Source: Siphonodentalium dalli (Eukaryota; Mollusca; Scaphopoda; Gadilida; Siphonodentaliidae). Taken from it: DNA of 64,000 nucleotides. Positions 11,556 to 22,468 of this stretch are shown here, in pieces. The stretch covers positions 195,724,816 to 195,788,815 of the forward strand of contig CP136066.1 in assembly GCA_032622095.1 (NCBI GenBank), read 5' to 3'. A model generated the notes under the pieces. That model saw only the letters and a list, made by a program, of their open reading frames with translations. It was not told where the DNA came from and did not search any database. The translations under genes and the position numbers were made by a program. Position 1 is the stretch's first letter, and the number at the start of each line of letters is the position of its first letter.

Positions 11556-12639
11556 AACAAATGCATTTTCTTACCTTTATGACGCATACTACCGACATAT
11601 TAAACATTCTATATGTAATATATCTTACCATGCCAACATACATGAGATGTTGGATGAGATAGACCATCTTTTAATGTCTCAAATAATAATTTAAGGAGTG
11701 GTTCAAAAAACACAAGAAAGCGCTGAGAGAGCAGTCGGATGCAAACCATGCTCGCCATAAAGACACTCTGTTGTTGTATTACAATGGAGGCATGACTGAA
11801 TATAGGACAATTGACAACAAAATGAAAATTTAAAGCCAAATTTTTAATAAAAGCTATAGGCATTCATATTGTATTTGCGATAGGTTCAGGCCTAATCGTA
11901 CATGTCACATAATAAATAAATGCAGACAGAAGCTGCATGACATTTTTACACTTCCTGAAATTTTGCAAGAAACCCTGTGCCAATTAATACTTTCTCTTAT
12001 ATATGCAAGTCTCCCATAGGGAGCCTCTACGAGAGATTCGCATATATAATATAACACATGGGCCATAGTACCTGTTGATGACAGTTTCAGTTCTTAATGA
12101 TTCGTGATGATATATGTATATATTAAAGACCATTATGACGAAATTTATATCAAGTAGAACTCAGGGACCAGCCTACTAGCCTAGAGGTTTCAAATTGGGA
12201 GAAGTCACTACTCTGATATCTCCTTGTTTGATTATTAGGGGTGGACATTATTAGCTCAGACTGTATTACTGTGGTGTTTTTCCAAGGTTGAGGATATGGA
12301 TGCTTTATGTTCATGCACACTCTACCTGGAGCTTCTGTAATTCTTACAAGCATTGCAACATCAAACATTTACAATGATTTTATTATTTTGTAATCATACA
12401 TGGATGAATACATATGCAACAGTGTTGAGATAGGTTGCCCGTAATTTGGTCCACTTTTACAAATTGCTTGGCTATATGAGAGGATTCTCATAGGAAGATT
12501 CATTTGTCATAATGCTGAGTTAAAGTTATACGAAACACTCCACTGAGATGTTCAGAACGGAATAACAAAGAATCATTCCAAAATAACTTATTTTCATAAT
12601 ATGAAATCAAAATAGGTAGAAAATAGCGTGATTATTATA
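11556..12639. other. No gene seen; contains a degenerate palindromic MITE
   Basis: At 11,973-12,055 there is a degraded version of the palindrome found at 49,576-49,803: ccctgtgccaat, ctcttatatatgcaagtc, a short centre, then gattcgcatatataa. The rest is AT-rich non-coding sequence with no supported ORF. Confidence 0.55.
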
Positions 12640-13235
12640 AACATAAAAGGCCGTCCGGCCAGTGTCCCCCGAAAAAGTGGCTTCATTGTGGTCATCAGCT
12701 TTTCTGAAAAAATAACAAGGATCCTAAATCCGATACTATCTTTCAGAACAATCCAACCAGTGTCCCCTGAAATGGTACACAGCAAACTCTAGATATTTAT
12801 TTGTTAATTTTACCTTCATTAATGCTGGCTGTGTTATTTGTTACCAGATGATCTGTTCAGTGAATAAACAAGTTTCCAAGATAGCTTGACAGGATTCTAA
12901 GTCGAAAAAGGGCCATAACTCTAGCAACAAAAAAAAACATATTCGAACTTGACATGTATATATGGCTGATAAACTCACATACCAAATTTGGTTCAGATAT
13001 GATCACACAAACTGAAGTTATTATCCGGAAACCAGAAAATCACAAGATTCTAATGAGCGGAGCAAACCCATATTCGAACTTGACCTGTATTTTGGTCTGA
13101 TAAACTCACCTATGAAATTTGTTTTGATCTAATAACCGAAACTAAAGTTATCCGGAAACCATTTCCAGATGCACACACGTACGGACGGACACCGGCTATT
13201 TTAATAGTCCCCCGAATTAAAAATCGGGGGACAAA
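12640..13235. repeat. Dispersed repeat family E, copy 2
   Basis: Starts at ggccgtccggccagtgtccc and ends with a hairpin tagtcccccgaattaaaaat / cgggggac preceded by acggacggacacc. The interior contains agggccataactctagcaac and two copies of attcgaacttgacatgtat-like sequence. It is flanked on the right by P3-like sequence. Confidence 0.65.
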
Positions 13236-13239
13236 AAAA

Positions 13240-13562
13240 GATATATACAGGCGATCTTTTAAATGATGAATACAAAAAAGCAGACAAAGATGGTTAAATA
13301 AATTATACAGGATATTCACGAAGGACAAATATCTTAAAACCATGTTTCAATTCAGAGGTGTCCCTTCATAATACATTTGGTCACAGCTATTAGCTACTAT
13401 ATTGTTGATAAATATATCATAATATCACACCATTTTGATATTATTTCGTTTCTTTGAACTCTCCAAGTTCTTAGTCAGTAATCTGGGTCAGCTGCGCTTC
13501 GTATATTGAACTGGCTTAGGATTTTATTACATATTCTAATGAATATGCAATGTTAGGACTGA
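13240..13562. repeat. P3-like segment, partial
   Basis: Matches 10,240-10,560, 33,170-33,420 and 45,740-46,170: gcgatcttttaaatgatgaa, tcataatacatttggtcaca, caccattttgatatta and cttagtcagtaatctgggtc. It is directly continuous with the SGNH-like fragment that follows, suggesting that both belonged to one larger repeated unit. Confidence 0.6.
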
Positions 13563-14022
13563 ATGGTGCAATGGTCATCCTTTCTTAAGGTAAGAGTGGG
13601 GAGATTTGAGAACCTTGTAGACTGTTTAAATGCATGTTCAGCTGACTTGCTACAGCCCAGTGGCACTATTATTCACCTTGGTTCAAATAATGTTATTGAT
13701 ACATACAGGTTTGACTTATTCAACATGATAAAAGATGCAATTAAATATAGTTGTGATAAATTTCCAAACCGATTTGTGATATATGTTGGTATTTTACAGA
13801 TTCTGCTGTGAATGTGGCAAGTCAGTCCGGGATATCGATCACACTGATTATAAACAAATTAAATATAGTTGTGATAAATTTCCAAACCGCTTTGTGATAT
13901 GTTGGTATTTTGCAGATTCTGCTGTGAATGTGGCAAGTCAGTCCGGGATATCGATCACACCGATTATAAACTCTGATATAAGGATTTTGCTGCACGAAAA
14001 GCACATAAATATGTTGTGTTGA
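13563..14022 (+). pseudogene. SGNH-hydrolase-like fragment with an internal 118-bp tandem duplication
   Basis: The reading frame from 13,563 includes GRFENLVDCLNACSADLL followed by SGTIIHLGSNNVIDTYRF. This pattern, a hydrophobic strand then a GxN motif with a preceding NLVD-type helix, recalls the central part of SGNH/GDSL hydrolases. Such domains occur in ORF1 proteins of some retroelements. The aspartate usual after GxN is Asn here. The frame breaks at about 13,811. The last 118 bp (13,741-13,858) are then duplicated at 13,859-13,976, including gtggcaagtcagtccgggat. Weaker relatives of the first ~90 bp are at 10,570 and 46,180. The family call rests on a short motif only. Confidence 0.35.
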
Positions 14023-14350
14023 TCACACAGAAATTCGCCATCTAATGTGGCTGATCATCTGCTGATGTGGTTAATGTCACATGTATCGATCACAATTGTA
14101 GCCGGCTTATCAAAGTGTATACACTTGATATAGCTAGCTGTCCAAGGGCGATCACATTCGTAGCCAGCTTTTTTGATATTCATGCTTATGAACGGGACTT
14201 TATAGTTAGACTATTCCCTTTTTGAGTAGACAAACTATATTTTACCTAAGGGAAGAAATAATTTAAATCTTAGTTCAATTATATACAGATCTAAATGTTT
14301 CCATAATTATCATGAAATTATTATCTATAATTCTCGGGCATCAATTGTGA

Positions 14351-16613
14351 TATTTCCACAAATCGTGCACAGGGACCTTGGGTTTACTTGACCTCAATAC
14401 TTGTACCATTGACAAACTGTTCACTCTTCAACAAGATATCAGGGATGAGTGGTCGCGCATCTACCCGAAATATAGTAGGGATACGATGTCCTTCCTCAAT
14501 ATGACTAACCATGGTGATATCATGATGAATTTGGTCATGTCTTAGACCTCATCAATAACTTCGTAAGCTTTACTTCAGAATTCCAGCAAATAACTAATAG
14601 TCTTGTAGAATTTCCAGACATTGATGATTATTTTCACAAATTTAGAGAGCGTCGTTCGATTAGAGAACTTAAAAAGATCCTCCTACTTTGCCTATACCAT
14701 AATATTGGTTTCAGGCTTTTTGATAGGATATAAGGTGAATATTTACTATTATGCATCAAAGAACAGACATCTTTAAAGAGTAAAGTATTTAATTTTGTGC
14801 CATGGTCTTTACCTGAAGACCTCCTGCAAGTTTTTGAGATGGGACCTAATTTCATAATGACGCCATTACAAGGAAATCCTAAAACCCTTGCTGATACAAT
14901 TAAAAAGGAAACATACCGAGCCATCGAACGGGTCAACAGATTAACCATAAACATGTCTTCCGCTTATAAGGTCCAGCCTAATAAGTCCACTAATCCTATA
15001 ACTCATACACACATTCTTCATCCTGATCTACCCTCCAAAAATGTACAGGGTACAATCGATGTTATTAGTGACTTAAATGAAATTTTGTCATGAATTCTGA
15101 GATGTCCATTCATAACAAAAATGTTAATCAAAATCAAGTTAAACGCTTCAATACATTTTGTAGTAGGCCAGATGTTGTAGTGGCCCCTGCAGATAAAGGT
15201 TTGGGGCTTTCTATTAATACAGTAGATTGGTACATTAGTGAATATAAAAGGCAACTGGCAGATGATACAACTTACAAAGAGGTACCATATGCACAATATT
15301 ATATCACAAGGCATTGAAGAAATTGACAGAATAGCCTATAAATATAGGAACAGTACTATTACTTAACTTAACAACTTAATAAATTAATTGGAATAAAATC
15401 CAAAGACATCATAATGCCATCATTAAACATTTCTCCAAAATTCCATAAACTTAAAACTTTCCCTTCCCATGCCAACGAACCTAGTTTAACGGGAAGGCCG
15501 ATTAGTAACGGATATTCAGCCATTAATACAAATGCGTCTAGAGTCCTTGGACACTTATTAGAGGGTTATCTATCTCAACTCAAAAATTACTATGATGAGA
15601 ACAATCTTGTATGGACTATATGCAAGGACACCATGCATGCTATAAATTGTGTAAACAACACTTTAATTCTTCCTGATAAACATTTACTTTTGAGTTTTGA
15701 CTTTTAAAGCCTATATTCACGGGTGAGGAACGAGGAAATGTATAATGCTTTCACTTTTTTAAGATCCATTCTTAATATAGATGATGATCACTATAACTTT
15801 ATGGTCGACCTCTTTGAATTTATCCAGAAGTTTTCCACGTTGGTTTCAGCAAACTGTACCAACAAATTGACGGGTTAGCAATGGGTGCATAGGCTGCTAA
15901 CCTCGTACTCCTAAGGAGTGAATATTACATGTTTATGAACAACATTATTATGGATCATATTAAATATTTTTTAAGGTACATTGATGACGGTACATTATGT
16001 GTTGAAATTGAACCTGAACTTCTAAGCCTCTTTATTAACATAATCAAAATTAACTACCCTAACCACATTAACATTTGAAGTTAGCAAATTGTGTACAAAA
16101 TTCCAAGATTTAACTATATCTATTAACCATGCTATGTTCTTCGAAAATAAACTACATGTTGGGTTATACCAGAAAGCATACAACACATACTCCTATACTC
16201 ATTATAAATCAAACCACCACCCCTCGTATATTAGCTGGAATTATTAAAACAGAATGCCACAGATATTTTAGAAATAGCACTGACATTTCAGACTATGATT
16301 TTTATATGGAACTCTTTGTTAACAGACTATTGAAATGTGGTTACCCCTTGTCATTTATCACAAGACATCTTATTAAATACGATGATATAGTTCATAAAGA
16401 TTTTATTGGAGTGCAACTTAATACAACTCTTATAAGAAAGGCTATGCCACAATAAAGTATTGTCAGTCAATCAAGTCGCATATACCTATTAGGAGAAATG
16501 TTCTTCATGTTACACCTAACAGTCGTATAGGCTATGAAATGGGCAAGAAACTTCACCTTCGGGCACTCACTAAAAAGAGGCTCCATGGGAAATTGACTCC
16601 ACATTTTCATTAG
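14351..16613 (+). pseudogene. Penelope-like reverse transcriptase, family A copy 1, inactivated
   Basis: Conceptual translation with several frame changes reproduces the family-B protein end to end: an N-terminal ~170 residues, the APADKGLGLSINT block (~15,180), DIIMPSLNISPKFHKLK (~15,410), motif A FDF-SLYS (~15,700, with a TAA inside), GLAMG (~15,878), motif C RYIDDGTL (~15,973), FQDLTISINH, and the C-terminal ALTKKRLHGKLTPHFH ending at TAG 16,611-16,613. Motif B carries TAG at 15,890-15,892 and lacks four codons relative to family B. There is no GIY-YIG endonuclease. Penelope-like RTs are relatives of telomerase RT. This copy cannot make a functional RT. Confidence 0.9.
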
Positions 16614-16905
16614 CAATTGTGGCATTACCAACAAGGAGCCTTTAGCATTATGACGTCATAAATTGAAAGTGTTAATGACACTTAGATCAACTTGGCAATG
16701 AGTGAATTTTTTGCTGTTTCGACGGATTGCCTTGTACACGGAAATTCCTACTTCATACAACTTATAAGTGTTTTAATACAATTTAATGATTTAAATGATA
16801 ATATATTGGCTATAGACATACTTAATTACCTTAGACTATACATAGGGACTGGTTTTTAGCACATAGCACAGCCTATTATCTATAATTCTCGGGCATCAAT
16901 TGTAA
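16614..16905. other. Inter-unit spacer of the family-A array
   Basis: Sequence between the RT stop and the start of the next RT region, repeated at 19,160-19,451. It contains agtgttaatgacact, an imperfect palindrome. It is absent after copy 3 and copy 4, where the 3' region with ORF2 follows instead, so it probably represents 5' sequence of the unit. Nothing coding is seen. Confidence 0.7.
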
Positions 16906-19159
16906 TATTTCCACAAATCGTGCACAGGGACCTTGGGTTTACTTGACCTCAATACTTGTACCATTGACAAACTGTTCACTCTTCAACAAGATATCATGGA
17001 TGAGTAATCGCGCATCTACCCGAAATATAGTATGGATACGATGTCCTTCCTCAATATGACTAACCATGGTGATATCATGAATGAATTTGGTGATGTCTTA
17101 AGACCTCATCAAAAACTTCGTAAGCCTTACTTCAGAATTCCATCAAATAACTAATAGTCTTGTAGAATTTCCAGACATTGATGATTATTTTCACAAATTT
17201 AGAGAGCGTCGTTCGATTAGAGAACTTAAAAAGATCCTCCTACTTTGCCTGTACCATAATATTGGTTTCAGATAGGATATAAGATGAATATTTACTATTA
17301 TGCATCAAAGAGCAGACATCTTTAAAGAGTAAAGTATTTAATTATGTGCCATGGTCTTTACCCGAAGACCTTTAAGTTCTTGAGATGGGACCTAATTTCA
17401 TAATGACGCCATTACAAGGAAATCCTAAAACCCATGCTGATACAATTAAAAAGGAAACATACCGAGCCATCGAACGGGTCAACAGATTAACCATAAACAT
17501 GTCTTCCGCTTATAAGGTCCAGCCTAATAAGTCCACTAACCATATAACTCATACACACATTCTTCATCCTGATCTACCCTCCAAAAATGTACAGGGTACA
17601 ATCGATGTTATTAGTGACTTCAAGGAAGATTTTGTCATGAATTCTGAGATGTCCATTCATAACAAAAATGTTAATCAGAATCAAGTTAAACGCTTCAATA
17701 CATTTTGGAGTATGCCAGATGTTGTAGTGGCCCCTGCAGATAAAGGTTTGGGGCTTTCTATTAATACAGTAGATTGGTACGTTAGTGAATATAAAAGGCA
17801 ACTGGCAGATGATACAACTTACAAAGAGGTACCATATGCACTTTTGCATAATATATTACAAGGCATTAAAGAAATTGACAGAATAGCCTATACATATAGG
17901 AACAGTACTATTGATAAAACCAACTTAATAAATTAATTGGAATAAATTCCAAAGACATTATAATGCCATCATTAAACATTTCTAAAAAAAACAATAAACT
18001 TAAAACTTTTCCTTCCCATACCAACGAACCTAGTTTAACTGGAAGGCCGATTTGTAACGGACATTCAGCCATTAATACAAATGGGTCTAGAGTCCTTGGA
18101 CAGTTATTAGAGGGTTATCTATCTCAAATAAAAATCACTATGATGAGAACAATCTTTTATGGACTATATGAAAGGACACCATGCATGCCATACATTGTGT
18201 AAACAGTACCTTAATTCTTCCTGATAAACATTTCCTTTTGACTTTGAAAGCCTATGTACACGGGTGAGGAACGAGGATATGTATAATGCTTTCAATTTTT
18301 TAAGATCCATTCTTAATATAGATGATGACCACTATAAATTTATGGTCGACCTCTTTGAATTTATCCAGAAGTTTTCTTGTTTTCCACAATGGTTTCAGCA
18401 AACTGTACCAACAAATTGACGGGTTAGCCATGGGTGCATAGGCTGCTAACCTCGTACTCCTAAGGAGTGAATATTACATGTTTATGAACAACATTATTAT
18501 GGATCATATTAAATTATTTTTAAGGTACATTGATGACGGTACATTATGTGTTGAAATTGAACCTGAACTTCTAAGCCTCTTTATTAACATAATCAAAATT
18601 AACTACCCTAACCACATTAACATTTGAAGTTAGCAAATTGTGTACAAAATTCCAAGATTTAACTATATCTATTAACCATGCTATGTTCTTCGAAAATAAA
18701 CTACATGTTGGGTTATACCAGAAAGCATACAACACATACTCCTATACTCATTATAAATCAAACCACCACCCCTCGTATATTAGCTGGAATTATTAAAACA
18801 GAATGCCACAGATATTTTAGACATAGCACTGACATTTCAGACTATGATTTTTTTATGGAACTCTTTAACAGACTATTGAAATGTGGTTACCCCTTGTCAT
18901 TTATCACAAGACCTCTTATTAAATACGATGATATAGTTCATAAAGATTTTATTGGAGTGCAACTTAATACAACTCTTATAAGAAAGGCTATGCCACAATA
19001 AAGTATTGTCAGTCAATCAAGTCGCATATACCTATTAGGAGAAATGTTCTTCATGTTACACCTAACAGTCGTATAGGCTATGAAATGGGCAAGAAACTTC
19101 ACCTTCGGGCACTCACTAAAAAGAGGCTCCATGGGAAATTGACTCCACATTTTCATTAG
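16906..19159 (+). pseudogene. Penelope-like reverse transcriptase, family A copy 2, inactivated
   Basis: Same architecture as copy 1. The longest intact piece, 17,385-17,936, covers the DKG-type block and the region before the finger domain. Motif A reads FDFESLCT, retaining the catalytic Asp. Motif B has the shared TAG at 18,439-18,441. Motif C RYIDDGTL is intact near 18,522. Additional frameshifts occur around 17,370, 18,140 and 18,627. Compared with copy 3 it has only a handful of differences, for example cctttaagttc against cctgcaagttc near 17,370. Confidence 0.9.
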
Positions 19160-19451
19160 CAATTGTGGCATTACCAACAAGGAGCCTTTAGCATTATGAC
19201 GTCATAAATTGAAAGTGTTAATGACACTTAGATCAACTTGGCAATGGGTGAATTTTTTGCTGTTTCGACGGATTGCCTTGTACACGGAAATTCCTACTTC
19301 ATACAACTTATAAGTGTTTTAATACAATTTAATGATTTAAATGATAATATATTGGCTATAGACATACTTAATTACCTTAGACTATACATAGGGACTGGTT
19401 TTTAGCACATAGCACAGCCTATTATCTATAATTCTCGGGCATCAATTGTAA

Positions 19452-21703
19452 TATTTCCACAAATCGTGCACAGGGACCTTGGGTTTACTTGACCTCAATA
19501 CTTGTACCATTGACAAACTGTTCACTCTTCAACAAGATATCATGGATGAGTAATCGCGCATCTACCCGAAATATAGTATGGATACGATGTCCTTCCTCAA
19601 TATGACTAACCATGGTGATATCATGAATGAATTTGGTGATGTCTTAAGACCTCATCAAAAACTTCGTAAGCCTTACTTCAGAATTCCATCAAATAACTAA
19701 TAGTCTTGTAGAATTTCCAGACATTGATGATTATTTTCACAAATTTAGAGAGCGTCGTTCGATTAGAGAACTTAAAAAGATCCTCCTACTTTGCCTGTAC
19801 CATAATATTGGTTTCAGATAGGATAAAAGATGAATATTTACTATTATGCATCAAAGAGCAGACATCTTTAAAGAGTAAAGTATTTAATTATGTGCCATGG
19901 TCTTTACCCGAAGACCTGCAAGTTCTTGAGATGGGACCTAATTTCATAATGACGCCATTACAAGGAAATCCTAAAACCCATGCTGATACAATTAAAAAGG
20001 AAACATACCGAGCCATCGAACGGGTCAACAGATTAACCATAAACATGTCTTCCGCTTATAAGGTCCAGCCTAATAAGTCCACTAACCATATAACTCATAC
20101 ACACATTCTTCATCCTGATCTACCCTCCAAAAATGTACAGGGTACAATCGATGTTATTAGTGACTTCAAGGAAGATTTTGTCATGAATTCTGAGATGTCC
20201 ATTCATAACAAAAATGTTAATCAGAATCAAGTTAAACGCTTCAATACATTTTGGAGTATGCCAGATGTTGTAGTGGCCCCTGCAGATAAAGGTTTGGGGC
20301 TTTCTATTAATACAGTAGATTGGTACGTTAGTGAATATAAAAGGCAACTGGCAGATGATACAACTTACAAAGAGGTACCATATGCACTTTTGCATAATAT
20401 ATTACAAGGCATTAAAGAAATTGACAGAATAGCCTATACATATAGGAACAGTACTATTGATAAAACCAACTTAATAAATTAATTGGAATAAATTCCAAAG
20501 ACATTATAATGCCATCATTAAACATTTCTAAAAAAAACAATAAACTTAAAACTTTTCCTTCCCATACCAACGAACCTAGTTTAACTGGAAGGCCGATTTG
20601 TAACGGACATTCAGCCATTAATACAAATGGGTCTAGAGTCCTTGGACAGTTATTAGAGGGTTATCTATCTCAAATAAAAATCACTATGATGAGAACAATC
20701 TTTTATGGACTATATGAAAGGACACCATGCATGCCATACATTGTGTAAACAGTACCTTAATTCTTCCTGATAAACATTTCCTTTTGACTTTGAAAGCCTA
20801 TGTACACGGGTGAGGAACGAGGATATGTATAATGCTTTCAATTTTTTAAGATCCATTCTTAATATAGATGATGACCACTATAAATTTATGGTCGACCTCT
20901 TTGAATTTATCCAGAAGTTTTCTTGTTTTCCACAATGGTTTCAGCAAACTGTACCAACAAATTGACGGGTTAGCCATGGGTGCATAGGCTGCTAACCTCG
21001 TACTCCTAAGGAGTGAATATTACATGTTTATGAACAACATTATTATGGATCATATTAAATTATTTTTAAGGTACATTGATGACGGTACATTATGTGTTGA
21101 AATTGAACCTGAACTTCTAAGCCTCTTTATTAACATAATCAAAATTAACTACCCTAACCACATTAACATTTGAAGTTAGCAAATTGTGTACAAAATTCCA
21201 AGATTTAACTATATCTATTAACCATGCTATGTTCTTCGAAAATAAACTACATGTTGGGTTATACCAGAAAGCATACAACACATACTCCTATACTCATTAT
21301 AAATCAAACCACCACCCCTCGTATATTAGCTGGAATTATTAAAACAGAATGCCACAGATATTTTAGACATAGCACTGACATTTCAGACTATGATTTTTTT
21401 ATGGAACTCTTTAACAGACTATTGAAATGTGGTTACCCCTTGTCATTTATCACAAGACCTCTTATTAAATACGATATAGTTCATAAAGATTTTATTGGAG
21501 TGCAACTTAATACAACTCCTTATAAGAAAGGCTATGCCACAATAAAGTATTGTCAGTCAATCAAGTCGCATATACCTATTAGGAGGAATTTTCTTTGTGT
21601 TGCACCTAACAGTCGTATAGGCTATGAAATGCGCAAGAAACTTCACCTTCGGGCACTCACTAAAAAGAGGCTCCATTGGAAATTGACTCCACATTTTCAT
21701 TAG
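19452..21703 (+). pseudogene. Penelope-like reverse transcriptase, family A copy 3, inactivated
   Basis: The most complete of the array. An open stretch at 19,724-20,482 (~250 codons) covers the N-terminal part and the DKG block. The 3' part, 21,224-21,703, reads through the thumb-like region (YRYF-H, RLLKCGYP) to ALTKKRLHWKLTPHFH and the TAG. Motif B TAG lies at 20,985-20,987, and motif C RYIDDGTL near 21,068. This copy is followed by the unique 3' region with ORF2, so it marks the original 3' end of the element. Confidence 0.9.
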
Positions 21704-22058
21704 CAATTGTGGCATTACCAACAAGGAGCCTTTAGCATTATGTTTTCCTTGATAACTCCACTCAATTTTATGAAAACATTAGATAAAGCAATGTAACTAC
21801 TTAATTAAAATTAATAATTTAAATTACCTTCACATGTCTATTATTATAGCACAGCTACCAATTTGCATTTATATGTTGAAATGGCATTATTTTAACTCAG
21901 CTACCAATTAAATTTAATTCTAAGTTGTTTACCAATTTACATATGTATTTTGGCATGTTATTAATTAATTAACGCTGTTTAATCATTTTAATTTGTAAAC
22001 CAAACCCTTTTTGAAATCCTGACAAACCCATAGGACTCTTTCGTTTTTGTTTTGCAGT

Positions 22059-22468
22059 ATGAATTCCTGGTCAGACGAGGTGGTAAACTACATTACCAAC
22101 CAACACAATGTTGAAGTTCATTACTATACGCCCGAAGAGCTACTAGATCTTTACCTAGCTGGTATTACCCGTATAAAAGATTAGATATCAGTCCTGGATA
22201 AGGATCTTAATGTGTTCTGGCTCCACAGAATTAAAGCTGGGAGCAACTTCATCTTTTATGTTGGATACCACCACAGAACAATCGACTTTCGTCCAATTCG
22301 AGATTTCAATGTCTTTATCCACAAAAAGACCAGCAACATTACATTAAGGATTTCTATGGCAGAGAACAGAATCTGCAGGAGATTCTTAAAAGACATGTAC
22401 ATTAACCTCAAGATTAGTGCGATCGATACTATTTCTTCATGGACATAAACTTCGGAGAAGATATGTAA
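22059..22468 (+). pseudogene. ORF2 of Penelope-like family A, copy at array end
   Basis: ATG at 22,059 right after tcgtttttgttttgcag, a good 3' splice-site look-alike. The translation begins MNSWSDEVVNYITNQHNV and, after an in-frame TAG near 22,182, continues open through the conserved core (TIDFRPIRDFNVFIHKKTSN, RICRRFLKDMY). A deletion of 13 bases relative to the copy at 39,514 shifts the last ~15 codons. The product is a small basic, aromatic-rich protein with no recognised family. Homology to the ORF2 of family B shows it is a true component of these elements. Confidence 0.75.

Larger units (their letters stand above)
14321..21740 (+). repeat. Tandem array of three Penelope-like element units (family A)
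   Basis: Three head-to-tail units with a period of ~2,546 bp. The sequence tgacgtcataaattgaaag after the RT ORF recurs at 16,651 and 19,197, and the corresponding third site at 21,741 switches to the unique 3' sequence tgttttccttgataac. Units 2 and 3 are nearly identical over their whole length; unit 1 is a little more diverged. Tandem copies are known for Penelope-like elements, but near-identity of inactive units points to recent unequal exchange. Confidence 0.95.
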
